Position numbers and translations under genes: made by a program. Below are positions 37,975-47,210 of a stretch of DNA of 64,000 bases, in pieces. The first letter of the stretch is position 1; every line of letters starts with the position of its first letter. The notes under the pieces were generated by a model that did no database searches, was not told the origin of the DNA, and was given only the letters and a program-made list of their open reading frames with translations. Origin of the DNA: Stenotrophomonas maltophilia (GTDB lineage: Bacteria > Pseudomonadota > Gammaproteobacteria > Xanthomonadales > Xanthomonadaceae); contig NZ_CP033877.1 in NCBI RefSeq assembly GCF_006970445.1, positions 3,356,750-3,420,749 on the forward strand, written 5' to 3'.

Positions 37975-38406
37975 TCATCCCGCGACGATATACTGCTGCA
38001 GCTGGTCCAGCTCGCGCCGCTGCGCATCGATCACCGACTTCACCAGGTCGCCGATGGAGATCACCCCCAGCACCTGCGCCCCCTCCACCACCGGCAGATG
38101 GCGGATGCGGTAATCGGTCACCAGCTGCAGGCAATGCTCCACCTGCTCGCCGGGCGACACCGTCACCACCTGCGCTGTCATGATCTCCGCCACCGCGGTA
38201 TCGCGCGACGAACGATCCCGCAGCACGATCTTGCGCGCGTAATCACGCTCGGACAGGATGCCGACCAGCCGCGGCCCGTCCATCACCAGTACCGCACCAA
38301 TGCCCTTTTCCGCCATCAACCGGATCGCATCGATCACCGCCGCATCCGGCGCGACCGCATGTACTTCAGGAGACTTGCCGTCCAACAGTTGCCGTACCGT
38401 CGTCAT
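37975..38406 (-). CDS. Two-CBS-domain protein
   Basis: 143-aa protein made almost entirely of a CBS pair (Bateman module): CBS1 ~10-65 with AIRLMAEKGIGAVLVMDG and LVGILSERDYARKI, CBS2 ~75-130 with IRHLPVVEGAQVLGVISIGD. Such stand-alone modules bind adenosyl ligands and usually regulate partners; none is obvious. The start ATG 38406 lies inside the end of the upstream glycosyltransferase gene (41-nt overlap), suggesting co-transcription. Confidence 0.9.
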   Translation of the reverse strand: MTTVRQLLDGKSPEVHAVAPDAAVIDAIRLMAEKGIGAVLVMDGPRLVGILSERDYARKIVLRDRSSRDTAVAEIMTAQVVTVSPGEQVEHCLQLVTDYRIRHLPVVEGAQVLGVISIGDLVKSVIDAQRRELDQLQQYIVAG

Positions 38407-39385
38407 CTGCCTGCCCTCCGAGGGTGGGTTGCAGGGCCGAGTCTGCCACGGCGGATGCTAGCCAGGCGTCAACCAGATACAACGGCCGCTGCTTGGACTC
38501 CTCGTACAGCCGCCCCAGATACTCGCCGATCAGGCCAAGTGCGATCAGCTGCACGCCGCCCAGGAACAGGATCACCGCCATCATCGTTGGCCAGCCCGCC
38601 ACCCGGTCGCCATACAGCGCAGCCTTTACGATTACCCACAGGCCGAACACGAAGGCGACCGCCGCAGTTGCCAGCCCCAGGTAAGTCGCCGCCCGCAGCG
38701 GTACGGTGGAGAAGCCGGTGATGCCCTCCAGCGCGAAATTCCACAGCCGCCACAGGCTGAATTTGCTGGCGCCGGCCACGCGCGCATGGCGGTGATAGGG
38801 CACGGCGACCCGCTTGAATCCCACCCAGCTGAAAAGCCCCTTCATGAAGCGGTGGCGCTCGCGCATCCCGCGCAGGGCGCTCAGCGCGCGCGGTGACAGC
38901 AGGCGGAAATCTCCGGTATCAGCCGGAATCGGTGTCCGCGACAGGCGGCCCATCACCCGATAGAACACCGCTGCCGTGGCGCGCTTGATCCAGGCCTCGC
39001 CATCGCGGGCCATGCGCGTGCCGTAGACGTTGTCATGGCCCTCGCGCCAGCGCGCGACGAACTGCGGCACCAGCTCCGGCGGGTCCTGGCCGTCGGCATC
39101 GAGGATCATCGCCGCGCCTTCGTGCACCAGATCCAGGCCTGCGGTCAGCGCCGCTTCCTTGCCGAAGTTGCGCGACAGCTTCAGCGCCGATACGCGTGCA
39201 TCGGCCTGGGCCAGCCCGGCGATCACTTCCCAGGTGCGGTCATGGCTGCCGTCGTCCACATAGAGGATGTGACCGTCGATGTCGGGCATGCCATCGAGCA
39301 CCGCGCACAGCCGCGGGTGCAGCAGCGGCAGTGCCAGGGCCTCGTTATAGGCGGCGATGACAAAAGTGAGCCGTTCGCGGGTCAT
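38366..39385 (-). CDS. GtrB/ArnC-like family 2 glycosyltransferase
   Basis: 339-aa membrane glycosyltransferase that likely transfers a sugar to undecaprenyl phosphate on the cytoplasmic face. GT-A fold up to ~225: FVIAAYNEALALPLL, YVDDGSHDRTWEVI, LSRNFGKEAALTAGLD, and catalytic DADGQDPPELVP; two C-terminal helices (~235-255 and ~268-292). No flippase (GtrA) or modifying GtrC is adjacent, so the sugar is unknown. ATG 39385; longer starts are out of the conserved region. Its 3' end overlaps the CBS gene. Confidence 0.87.
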   Translation of the reverse strand: MTRERLTFVIAAYNEALALPLLHPRLCAVLDGMPDIDGHILYVDDGSHDRTWEVIAGLAQADARVSALKLSRNFGKEAALTAGLDLVHEGAAMILDADGQDPPELVPQFVARWREGHDNVYGTRMARDGEAWIKRATAAVFYRVMGRLSRTPIPADTGDFRLLSPRALSALRGMRERHRFMKGLFSWVGFKRVAVPYHRHARVAGASKFSLWRLWNFALEGITGFSTVPLRAATYLGLATAAVAFVFGLWVIVKAALYGDRVAGWPTMMAVILFLGGVQLIALGLIGEYLGRLYEESKQRPLYLVDAWLASAVADSALQPTLGGQADDDGTATVGRQVS

Positions 39386-39448
39386 GCCCGGATTGTACGT
39401 TGCCGGCGCACGCACGGCCTGTCGCCTGCCGATCAGACCGCGCCGGCC

Positions 39449-40198
39449 TCAGTCCTCCGACAGATAGGACGCGCCGCCCAGCTGGCGCGCCTGGCGCTGG
39501 ATCCACGCGGCCCGTCGCTGCACATAGGGGCCCGGTGCCGCCGCGTTGTAGCGTCGCGGTGCCGGCAGCACCGCGGCCAGGCGCGCGCTCTCGGCCGGGC
39601 TCAGCCGGGCCGCGTCCTTGCCCCAGTATTTCTGCGCTGCCGCCTGCGCGCCGTACACACCATCACCGAACTCGGCGATGTTGGCGTACATCTCCAGGAT
39701 CCGCTCCTTGGGCCACAGCGCCTCGATCAGCACCGTGTACCAGACCTCCAGGCCCTTGCGGATCCAGCTGCGGCCCTGCCACAGGAACAGGTTCTTGGCC
39801 ACCTGCTGGCTGATCGTGCTGGCGCCGCGCAGGCGCCCGCCCCTGGCGTTGTGGTCGCGGGCCTTTTCGATGGCCTGCAGGTCAAAGCCGTTGTGGTCAG
39901 GGAAGCGCTGGTCCTCGGCCGCCACCAGCGAGATCGGCAGGCTCGGGGCCATCTGGTCGAGGTCACGCCACTGGTAATGCAGCCGATAGGACCAGTCGGC
40001 CTCGCCCAGCGCCTCGCCATAGCGCCACAGCATCACCGTGGACACCGGCGGGTCGATGAACCGCAGCACCAGCACCTGCAGACAGCTGAAGGCAGCCAGC
40101 AGCACCGGCAGCCACAGCAGCCGCTTCCAGCGCCAGCGTCGCCGGCGCGGCGCGTCCACCGCCGCCTCTACCTTGTGCTGCTCTCCCGCTGCCCCCAT
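39449..40198 (-). CDS. mtgA: MtgA, monofunctional peptidoglycan glycosyltransferase
   Basis: 249-aa GT51 enzyme polymerising lipid II in the periplasm. One membrane anchor (~26-47, [19 protein letters not shown]), then catalytic Glu in [50 protein letters not shown] with the second Glu, and [19 protein letters not shown]. No transpeptidase domain, as expected for MtgA. ATG 40198; divergent from hslO with 77 bp between. Confidence 0.94.
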   Translation of the reverse strand: MGAAGEQHKVEAAVDAPRRRRWRWKRLLWLPVLLAAFSCLQVLVLRFIDPPVSTVMLWRYGEALGEADWSYRLHYQWRDLDQMAPSLPISLVAAEDQRFPDHNGFDLQAIEKARDHNARGGRLRGASTISQQVAKNLFLWQGRSWIRKGLEVWYTVLIEALWPKERILEMYANIAEFGDGVYGAQAAAQKYWGKDAARLSPAESARLAAVLPAPRRYNAAAPGPYVQRRAAWIQRQARQLGGASYLSED

Positions 40199-40275
40199 TA
40201 CTGGTGCATCCTTCTTCTGTCTGGTTGTCGGCGCATTATCCGGCAACCGCCCCCGTTTACGCGCGATGTGAGCCG

Positions 40276-41169
40276 ATGACCGCCAACTCCGATTCCCTGA
40301 TCCGTTTCCTGCTCCCCGACGCCGGCGTGCGTGGCGTGCATGTGCACCTGCAGGCCACCTGGCAGGAAATCCTGTCCCACGCCGCGTATCCGGACGCCGC
40401 CGCCGAGCTGCTCGGCGAGGCCTGTGTCGCCTCGGCACTGTTCACCGGCCACACCAAGATCGACGGCCGCCTGTCAGTGCAGCTGCGCAGCAGCACTGCC
40501 CTGCGTACCCTGTTCGCCGAATGCACTGCCGGCGGCACCCTGCGCGGCATCGCCCAGCTCAGCGAAGGCGCCGATGCGCCGCGTGACCTGTCCAGCCTCG
40601 GCGACGATGCCATCCTCGCCATCACCATCGAGAACCCCGGCCTGGACCCGCGCGAGCCGCAGCGTTACCAGAGCCTGGTCGCGCTGACTGCGCCGGAACT
40701 GGACGAGGCCTTCGAGGACTACTTCCGCCAGTCGGAGCAGCTGCCGACCCGCCTGCTGCTGGCGGCCGACCGCAACGGTGCCGCCGGCCTGCTGCTGCAG
40801 AAGCTGCCCGGCGACGAAGGCGACGAGGACGGCTGGGCCCGCGCCAGCGCCCTGTTCGAGACCCTGGGCAAGGCCGAACTGCTGGCGACCCCGGCCGAGC
40901 AGCTGCTGCACCGCCTGTTCCACGAGGAGCGACCGGAACTGCTGGGTGGCAAGCCGCTGTCCTTCGCCTGCTCCTGTTCGCGCGAGCGGGTGGCCGGCAT
41001 GCTGCAGTCGCTGGGGGAAGAGGAGGCCCGTGCAGCCGCGGAGGACACCGGCGCCGTCGAGGTACGTTGCGAATTCTGCGGGCGCGAGTATCACTTTCCA
41101 TTGACGGAGTTCGGCATACTGTTCCACGGCGCCCAGGGGGCTGTACCGGCGCCTGAACGACTTCAGTAA
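40276..41169 (+). CDS. hslO: HslO, Hsp33 redox-regulated chaperonin
   Basis: 297-aa cytosolic holdase activated by oxidation. The zinc-binding redox switch is intact: CSCS near residue 235 and CEFC near 268, i.e. CxC and CxxC with about 30 residues between. Core motifs such as [18 protein letters not shown] and [15 protein letters not shown] are present. ATG 40276 gives normal length. Divergent from mtgA. Confidence 0.95.
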   Translation: MTANSDSLIRFLLPDAGVRGVHVHLQATWQEILSHAAYPDAAAELLGEACVASALFTGHTKIDGRLSVQLRSSTALRTLFAECTAGGTLRGIAQLSEGADAPRDLSSLGDDAILAITIENPGLDPREPQRYQSLVALTAPELDEAFEDYFRQSEQLPTRLLLAADRNGAAGLLLQKLPGDEGDEDGWARASALFETLGKAELLATPAEQLLHRLFHEERPELLGGKPLSFACSCSRERVAGMLQSLGEEEARAAAEDTGAVEVRCEFCGREYHFPLTEFGILFHGAQGAVPAPERLQ

Positions 41170-41201
41170 ACGGCAGTCTTGTACCTGGGGAGGATCAAGG
41201 C

Positions 41202-41255
41202 TTGTTAAGAATTCATAAACACCCTAGGATCAAGTTCCCGTCCCCACGGGAACTT
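41202..41255 (+). promoter_or_regulatory. Promoter and palindrome upstream of the exported protein gene
   Basis: TTGTTA (41202-41207), 17-nt spacer, TAGGAT (41225-41230), in an AT-rich patch. Immediately after, AAGTTCCCGT-CCCC-ACGGGAACTT (41232-41255) is a perfect 10-bp inverted repeat lying across the predicted transcript start, so it could be an operator, a 5'-end stabilising hairpin, or the end of the hslO transcript. Confidence 0.6.
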
Positions 41256-41285
41256 CCGTTGTCCGTCCCTGTCTGAACTGGTCCG

Positions 41286-42134
41286 ATGCGTACCTACCTG
41301 CGTCTACCGCTGGCCCTGCTGATTGCCCTTGGCGCGATCACGGGCGTGCATGCGCAGAGCAAGGACACCCGCACCGTGCTGCCGGTGTGGAACAAGGGCA
41401 GCGGCAAGGTCGAGGCGCTGCTGTACCTGGAGCCGACCGGCGAACAGGCGGCCGGCGCCCGCTGGCATTTCGGACGCAATTCGCTGGATGCGGCCTTTGG
41501 CCTGTCCTCCGGCGATTCGCTGGGCCTGCTCTGCAACAGCAGCAGCGGTACCAGCATCAGCGGCCTGGCCAGCCATTGCATGCTGGCCAGCCTGGGCGAC
41601 GAGGATGATCTGAACAGCCGTCGTTTCAGCGGTACCGCTGCGCTGAACCGCGGCAACAGCCGCCTGGGCATCACCGCCGGCACCGGCCGTGAAACCCTGC
41701 CCGCCTGGTTGTCGGGCCCGAACAAGACGCCCTCGCTGCGCGCCGAGCAGAACGATCTGACCGTGTTCGCGCAGAAGAATATCGGTCGTGAAGGCTTCGT
41801 CTCCATTGCCGGTACCTACGCCAAGGCGCGCCTGGTTCCGCTGGCCGACGCCTCGCCGGCCATCGTCGACCGCTGGGACAGCAAGAGCCTGAGCATCGGC
41901 GCCGGTTACGGCAACTTCACCGGCAGCATCATCGGCCGCGTGGTCGACGTCCCGGGCAAGCCCGGCAAGTGGGAAGGCCTGGGCATCGGCCTGACCTGGC
42001 GTACCCCGTGGTCCGGCCAGCTCACCGTCGGCGCCGAGAATGTGATCAGCCGCGGCAAGAATCCGTTCTCCCCGCGCAATGAAAGCAACGACGACGGCAC
42101 CGTGCCGTATGTGCGTTACGAACAGGATCTCTGA
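41286..42134 (+). CDS. Exported protein of unknown function, probable outer-membrane barrel
   Basis: 282 aa, family not recognised. Signal peptide MRTYLRLPLALLIALGAITG with cleavage after VHAQ. The mature part shows alternating strand patterns (GKVEALLYLEP, RWHFGRNSLDAAFGLS, SRLGITAGTGRET, FVSIAGTYAKARLV, SLSIGAGYGNFTGS, GLGIGLTWRTPW, GQLTVGAENVIS), suggesting an 8-12-stranded barrel. Two Cys (LLCNSS, SHCMLA) about 20 residues apart could form a disulfide. It does not end in Phe. Own promoter and terminator, so monocistronic. Confidence 0.7.
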   Translation: MRTYLRLPLALLIALGAITGVHAQSKDTRTVLPVWNKGSGKVEALLYLEPTGEQAAGARWHFGRNSLDAAFGLSSGDSLGLLCNSSSGTSISGLASHCMLASLGDEDDLNSRRFSGTAALNRGNSRLGITAGTGRETLPAWLSGPNKTPSLRAEQNDLTVFAQKNIGREGFVSIAGTYAKARLVPLADASPAIVDRWDSKSLSIGAGYGNFTGSIIGRVVDVPGKPGKWEGLGIGLTWRTPWSGQLTVGAENVISRGKNPFSPRNESNDDGTVPYVRYEQDL

Positions 42135-42166
42135 TCCCGGTAAACAGGCTCAGCAACGATATTCCC

Positions 42167-42190
42167 AAAGGCGCCGAAAGGCGCCTTTTG
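42167..42190 (+). terminator. Intrinsic terminator of the exported protein gene
   Basis: AAGGCGCC-GAAA-GGCGCCTT followed by TTG; short perfect stem with a GNRA-like loop 33 nt after the stop. Confidence 0.8.
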
Positions 42191-42517
42191 CATATGCATG
42201 CCTGCCGCGCACGTGCGTAATCGGTATCGCCGAAGCGTGATGAAACAGGGCGCCTCGACATAGTGAGATACATATCAATCGAAACTTTTTTCATCATTCT
42301 GCGTTAACAAACGAGGCAGAACGACATGACCATGCCAGCAACCTGTTGATTGGCATGAAAAAAGCATGTTTTTACTAAAATCACAGACTTCATTAACACA
42401 GCTTTAATTCTTGGCGAACGCCCGTTACTATCGGGTCAGCCTCGCGATTTGGGAGCGCTTTTTCGCTCCCCCGCCGGGCATTAACCCCAGCCAAGATTTC
42501 TTGGAGAGAGAGAGCCA
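42191..42517 (+). promoter_or_regulatory. AT-rich leader region of the TonB-dependent receptor
   Basis: No gene in this gap. The best promoter is TTGGCA (42350-42355), 17 nt, TACTAA (42373-42378); a weaker one is TTTAAT (42403-42408), 17 nt, TACTAT (42426-42431). A hairpin GGGAGCG-CTTTTT-CGCTCCC (42451-42470) lies in the predicted 5' leader, and a purine-rich GGAGAGAGAGAG precedes the start as ribosome-binding site. The region is much richer in A+T than its surroundings. Confidence 0.55.
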
Positions 42518-45394
42518 ATGAAACTCAAGTCCAGCCAGCTGCGTGACGCAGTTGTGATCGCGCTTGTCGCCGGTGCCACCACCGCGACGGCCCACGCCCA
42601 GGAAGCCACCAACCTCGACCGTATCGAGGTCACCGGTTCGCGCATCCGTCAGGTCGATACCGAAACCGCCCAGCCCGTTCTGAGCATCAGCCGCGCTGCG
42701 ATCGAGAAGAGCGGCTTCAAGACGGTTGCCGACGTCCTGCAGAACATCGCAGCCGCGGGCAGCCCGGCCATCAGCCGTTCCGAGCCGCTGTCCTCCGGTG
42801 AAGCCGTCGGTGGCTTCTACATCGACCTGCGCAACCTCGGTGCCGAGCGCACCCTGGTGCTGGTTGACGGCAAGCGCCTCGGCGCCAGCGTCAGCGGCCT
42901 GCAGGACGTGTCGCAGATTCCGTCGGCCATCGTCGAGCGCATCGACGTGCTGAAGGACGGCGCCTCGTCGATCTACGGCTCCGACGCGATCGCCGGCGTG
43001 ATCAACATCATCACCCGCAAGAACTTCCAGGGCCTGGAAGCCAACGCCTACATCGGCCAGTACGGCGAAGGCGACGGCCAGAAGACCAGCTACGACTTCG
43101 TGGCCGGCTTCACCGGTGACCGTGGTTCGATCACCATCGGCGCCGAATACGCCGAAGAAAAGGAAGTGTGGGCCAAGGACCGCTGGTTCAGCCGTTATCC
43201 GCGCACCACCTTCCACCCGGCCCAGAACTGGAGCCCGGTCAGCCAGTGGGGCACCATCATCGATCCGGATACCGATGACTGGCTGGTGCTGAACCGCGGT
43301 GGCGACTACCGCGACGTCAACCAGTACCACGATCAGGACTTCGACGGCATCACCGGTGACACCAGCAACTCCAACACGCAGATGCACCTGCTGACGCCGA
43401 CCAAGCGTCGCTCGGTGTTCGCCAACGTCCAGTACGACCTGACCGACAACATCCGCTTCGTCTCCGACCTGCTGTACACCCGTCGTGAGTCGCAGGCCCA
43501 GGTCGCAGGCTATCCGTTGCAGTCCGCGTCGTATGAGCGCCTGGGTGCCAAGTGGGATGCCGACAGCTACTACAACCCCTTCGGCAAGGACATGGGCTTC
43601 ATGCGCCGTGGCTGGGAAGTGCCGCGCCTGTCGACCAACAAGCTGACCACCTTCCGCTTCACCGGCGCCCTGCAGGGCAGCTTCCAGTTCAATGACAAGT
43701 ACTTCGACTGGGAAGCCGGCTACATCTACCAGAACTCTGAGAACCAGCAGAGCCAGACCGGCAACTACAACGTGCTGGCGGTCAATGCGGCCACCGGTCC
43801 GTCGTTCTTCAACCCGGCCACCGGCCGCGTCGAGTGCGGCACGGCAGCAGGCCTGGTCGATGGCTCCAACCCGATCTATGGCCCGGGCGCCGGCGGCTGC
43901 CTGCCGTGGAACCCGGCCATTCCGTACGGCCGTACCGGTGACGGTGGCCTGACCGGCAACCCGGATCTGCAGCAGTTCCTGTTCCCGACCACCAAGAACA
44001 CCGGTGAAGTCACCACCAAGACCTACTACGCGAACATCGCCGGCAGCCTGTTCACCCTGCCCGCCGGCGACCTGGGCTTCGCGCTGGGTTACGAGTACCG
44101 CGAAGACAAGGGTTCGTACAATCCGGACGCCCTGTCGCAGACCGGCTACTCGACCGACCTGGCCGCCGGCCCGACCGGTGGCGGCTACAACGTCAACGAA
44201 GTCTATCTGGAGCTGAATGTTCCGATCCTGGCCGACCTGCCGGGTGCCAAGGAACTGAGCTTCAACGCCGCCACGCGTTACTCGAAGTACAACACCTTCG
44301 GCAACACCACCAACAACAAGTTCGGCCTGAAGTGGAAGCCGATCGACCAGCTGCTGGTGCGTGCGACCTACGCCGAAGGCTTCCGTGCGCCGACCATCGA
44401 CAATCTGTACGGTGGCAGCTCGCAGACCTTCGCGTACTTCACCGATCCGTGCGATACCTCGTTCGGCTCAACTGATCAGCCGGGCGTCGCCGCCCGTTGT
44501 GCCGCGGCCATCGGCCCGACCTCCGGCACCTTCCGCCAGCTGCGCCAGGGCTACGTGCCGGCCAGCGGTCCGGATGAGCAGACGCCGGATCCGTTCAACG
44601 CCGTCTCCAACCCCGACCTGACCCCGGAAAAGTCCAAGTCCAAGACCGTTGGCCTGGTGTGGAGCCCGACCTTCGCCCAGGGCCTGAACATGAGCCTGGA
44701 CTGGTGGAACATCAAGATCACCAACACCATCGTTGTTGACAGCCCGGATGACCAGCTGAACGACTGCTACGTGCTCGGCATCGCCGAGCGCTGCAACTCG
44801 TTCACCCGTGATCCGAACCGTCACAACGTGACCAACCTGACCTACGCTCCGCGTAATGCCGGTTACCAGGAAACCGAAGGCTTCGACTTCGACGTGGCGT
44901 ACCGCTTCGAGACCGACAGCTGGGGTACCTTCAACGCCAACCTGCAGAACAGCTACGTCACCAAGAACGTGCTGAAGACCACCAATGCGCAGCAGGTGCC
45001 GGTGTCGATCCTCAACGGCTTCGGCAGCAACTTCCGCCTGCGTTCGAACCTGGTGCTTGGCTGGGAGCGTGGCGACTGGGGCGTGACCTGGGGCACCCGT
45101 TACTTCTCCAGCGTCAAGGAGCGTTGCTACTACAGTGACGAGTGCAGCCTGCCGGACTTCGGTTCGCCGGATCCGGTGCGCGACCAGCCGATGAACAAGC
45201 GTGGTTCGACCATGTTCCACGACGTCCAGGTCTCCTGGAACGCACCGTGGAATGCGACCATCGCCGTCGGTGCGCGTAACGTGTTCGACCACTACGGTCC
45301 GCAGATGTACTCGGCACCGAACTCGCAGTTCTCCTACTACGGTGGCTACGACATCGGTCGCTTCATGTACATGCAGTACAAGCAGAAGTTCTGA
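42518..45394 (+). CDS. TonB-dependent outer-membrane receptor
   Basis: 958 aa. Signal peptide (~1-28, VIALVAGATTATAHAQE), plug domain with RIEVTGSRIRQVDTETAQP through YGSDAIAGVINIITRKNF, then a 22-stranded barrel ending with the C-terminal Phe (FMYMQYKQKF). Substrate cannot be named; the long loops and ASLSC-free plug resemble the large receptors of xanthomonads that take up oligosaccharides or peptides. Cys pairs in extracellular loops (VECGTAAG/GGCLPW; CDTSFG/ARCAAA; DCYVLG/ERCNSF; ERCYYSDEC) suggest several disulfides. No inducer-exporter or regulator is adjacent. Confidence 0.9.
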   Translation: MKLKSSQLRDAVVIALVAGATTATAHAQEATNLDRIEVTGSRIRQVDTETAQPVLSISRAAIEKSGFKTVADVLQNIAAAGSPAISRSEPLSSGEAVGGFYIDLRNLGAERTLVLVDGKRLGASVSGLQDVSQIPSAIVERIDVLKDGASSIYGSDAIAGVINIITRKNFQGLEANAYIGQYGEGDGQKTSYDFVAGFTGDRGSITIGAEYAEEKEVWAKDRWFSRYPRTTFHPAQNWSPVSQWGTIIDPDTDDWLVLNRGGDYRDVNQYHDQDFDGITGDTSNSNTQMHLLTPTKRRSVFANVQYDLTDNIRFVSDLLYTRRESQAQVAGYPLQSASYERLGAKWDADSYYNPFGKDMGFMRRGWEVPRLSTNKLTTFRFTGALQGSFQFNDKYFDWEAGYIYQNSENQQSQTGNYNVLAVNAATGPSFFNPATGRVECGTAAGLVDGSNPIYGPGAGGCLPWNPAIPYGRTGDGGLTGNPDLQQFLFPTTKNTGEVTTKTYYANIAGSLFTLPAGDLGFALGYEYREDKGSYNPDALSQTGYSTDLAAGPTGGGYNVNEVYLELNVPILADLPGAKELSFNAATRYSKYNTFGNTTNNKFGLKWKPIDQLLVRATYAEGFRAPTIDNLYGGSSQTFAYFTDPCDTSFGSTDQPGVAARCAAAIGPTSGTFRQLRQGYVPASGPDEQTPDPFNAVSNPDLTPEKSKSKTVGLVWSPTFAQGLNMSLDWWNIKITNTIVVDSPDDQLNDCYVLGIAERCNSFTRDPNRHNVTNLTYAPRNAGYQETEGFDFDVAYRFETDSWGTFNANLQNSYVTKNVLKTTNAQQVPVSILNGFGSNFRLRSNLVLGWERGDWGVTWGTRYFSSVKERCYYSDECSLPDFGSPDPVRDQPMNKRGSTMFHDVQVSWNAPWNATIAVGARNVFDHYGPQMYSAPNSQFSYYGGYDIGRFMYMQYKQKF

Positions 45395-45420
45395 TCGGCA
45401 ATCTGATCAGCTGATGCAGC

Positions 45421-45450
45421 AACGGCCCCGCAAGGGGCCGTTGTTCTTTG
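45421..45450 (+). terminator. Intrinsic terminator of the TonB receptor gene
   Basis: AACGGCCCC-GCAA-GGGGCCGTT followed by GTTCTTTG; 9-bp perfect stem. Confidence 0.88.
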
Positions 45451-45481
45451 TACGCCCTGGAAGGAGACTGGCCGGCGCGCA

Positions 45482-45511
45482 ACAAAAAAAAGCCGCGGTG
45501 TCGCCGCGGCC
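45482..45511 (-). terminator. Intrinsic terminator of the tetR gene
   Basis: Read leftward: GCCGCGG-CGACA-CCGCGGC followed by eight T. It faces the TonB receptor terminator across the convergent gap. Confidence 0.9.
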
Positions 45512-45536
45512 TTCCTTCGACATCATTCCCGGGCGC

Positions 45537-46139
45537 TCATCCGTTCGGAATCAGCGTCTCGATCAGATGCTCGACGTACGCTTCGAAATCCTCGCGTGCC
45601 TGCTTGGGCTGCTGCAGCTGCAGCGACAACTGCAGGAAGCCGACGTAGGCGGCATAGGCCAGGCGCGCACGATGGCGTGCATCGGTCGAGCTGAGGCCGG
45701 CCTGGCGGAACGAGGCGACCAGATAATCGAGGCGGCGCTGCGAGACGCGGTCGATCACCGGCCGCACCATCGGATGATCCAGTGCCTTCAGCAGCTCGCT
45801 GTAGATGATGTGCGGCTGCACTTCATGCGCCACCATCTGGAACAGCTGGCGCAGGCGCACGCGCGGATCCGGTACGTCTTCCAGGCTGCCGAACACCTGC
45901 TCCTGTTCGAACAGTTCCCAGCGTTCCAGCGCCGCCTGCAGCAATGCATCGCGCGAAGGGAAATGCCAGTAGAAACTGCCCTTGGTAACGCCGAGTCGCC
46001 GTGCCAGCGGCTCCACCGCGACGGCGCCGACACCTTGTTCAGCAATCAGATCGAGGGCCGCCTGGGCCCAGTCTTCGGCACTCAGGCGGCTGTTGCGGCC
46101 GGCGCGCGGTTCGCCGGCGGAAGCGTCAGGTTGATTCAT
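45537..46139 (-). CDS. TetR-family transcriptional repressor
   Basis: 200 aa. N-terminal helix-turn-helix (AQAALDLIAEQGVGAVAVEP ... LGVTKGSFYWHFPSRDALLQ), then an all-helical ligand domain. Divergent from the alpha/beta hydrolase-fadE operon; two ATAC-N6-GTAT palindromes lie between and are its likely operators. A fatty-acid-related ligand is a reasonable guess from fadE. ATG 46139 (MNQPDASAGEP); an in-frame ATG four codons upstream is also possible. Confidence 0.88.
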   Translation of the reverse strand: MNQPDASAGEPRAGRNSRLSAEDWAQAALDLIAEQGVGAVAVEPLARRLGVTKGSFYWHFPSRDALLQAALERWELFEQEQVFGSLEDVPDPRVRLRQLFQMVAHEVQPHIIYSELLKALDHPMVRPVIDRVSQRRLDYLVASFRQAGLSSTDARHRARLAYAAYVGFLQLSLQLQQPKQAREDFEAYVEHLIETLIPNG

Positions 46140-46244
46140 GGGCTGATTTAACCATACGCCGGGGTTCGTTGCAGTACGCGGTTGCGGTCGAAACCGTCGC
46201 AGGCCCCACGGAAGGGTCCATTCAGGCGACTTCCGCAGCGCACC

Positions 46245-46295
46245 ATACCGTACAGTATTGACTTCCCCCCGAAGCAATCCATACTAGCAAGTATG
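46245..46295. promoter_or_regulatory. Operator pair and promoter of the hydrolase-fadE operon
   Basis: ATAC-CGTACA-GTAT (46245-46258) and CATACT-AGCA-AGTATG (46280-46295) share ATAC-N6-GTAT and are 36 nt apart. Between and over them is TTGACT (46258-46263), 17 nt, ATACTA (46281-46286). The second palindrome covers the -10 hexamer and the ATG, so a repressor bound there would block RNA polymerase directly. Confidence 0.75.
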
Positions 46296-47210
46296 GTTAC
46301 GTCCCCAACTCCCGCTGCGTTCCATGACCTGCGCCTGGACGCCGCCCATGGCGCCCGCCTGGCGGCGACCGCCAGCGACCATGGCCGGCGCGGCCGGGTG
46401 CTGTTCGCACATGGCTTCGGCCAGACCCGCCACGCCTGGAATGCCACCGCCCGCGCACTGAATGCGGCTGGCCTGCAGACGCTGGCCTATGACGCCCGCG
46501 GCCATGGCGATTCCGACTGGAATGCCGCCGACCTGCCCTATCACGGCGAGCAGTTCGCCGACGACCTGATCGTGCTGGCCGGTGAACAGCCGCGCCCGCC
46601 GGTTCTGGTTGCCGCTTCGATGGGCGGCCTGTTCGGCCTGCTGGCCGAGTCGCGCTGGCCGGGCCTGTTCTCGGCGATGGTGCTGGTGGACATCACCCCG
46701 CGCTGGGATACCGCTGGTGTCGAGCGCATCCTCGCCTTCATGACCGCCCATCCCGACGGCTTCGCCTCGCTGACCCAGGCCGCCGACGTGATCTCGGCGT
46801 ACATGCCGCACCGTCCACGCAAATCCGAGCAGTCGCTGCGTGCGCTGCTGCGCGAGGACGGCCACGGCCGCTGGCGCTGGCACTGGGATCCGCGCCTGGT
46901 GGCCGAACTGGCCCGCGACAGCGAACAGCACCAGGACGCACTGGCCGAAGCCGCGCGCCAGGTGAAGTGCCCGCTGCTGCTGGTCAGCGGCGGCCGCAGC
47001 GACCTGGTCACGCCGCAGACCGTGGCCGAATTCCTGGCGTTGGCGCCGCATGCGCGCCATGTACAGCTGCCGCAGGCCACCCATATGGTCGCCGGCGATG
47101 ACAACGACGCCTTTACCGCTACTGTGTTGGACTATCTGGACGTGTTGCCCGCAGCGGACGCTGCGGCTTCGTCCGCCACAAACGAGCACGTCACCGGAGC
47201 ACGCTCATGA
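46293..47210 (+). CDS. Alpha/beta hydrolase, first gene of fadE operon
   Basis: 305-aa cytosolic hydrolase. LFAHGFGQTRHAWNATA (oxyanion), YDARGHGDSDW, nucleophile elbow VAASMGGLFG (Ser in AxSxGG), acid in SGGRSDLVTP and His in ATHMVAGDDND. Possibly a thioesterase or esterase acting with FadE. The only sensible start is ATG 46293, which the upstream -10 (46281-46286) places at the predicted +1: the mRNA is probably leaderless. Stop overlaps fadE by 4 nt. Confidence 0.85.
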   Translation: MVTSPTPAAFHDLRLDAAHGARLAATASDHGRRGRVLFAHGFGQTRHAWNATARALNAAGLQTLAYDARGHGDSDWNAADLPYHGEQFADDLIVLAGEQPRPPVLVAASMGGLFGLLAESRWPGLFSAMVLVDITPRWDTAGVERILAFMTAHPDGFASLTQAADVISAYMPHRPRKSEQSLRALLREDGHGRWRWHWDPRLVAELARDSEQHQDALAEAARQVKCPLLLVSGGRSDLVTPQTVAEFLALAPHARHVQLPQATHMVAGDDNDAFTATVLDYLDVLPAADAAASSATNEHVTGARS

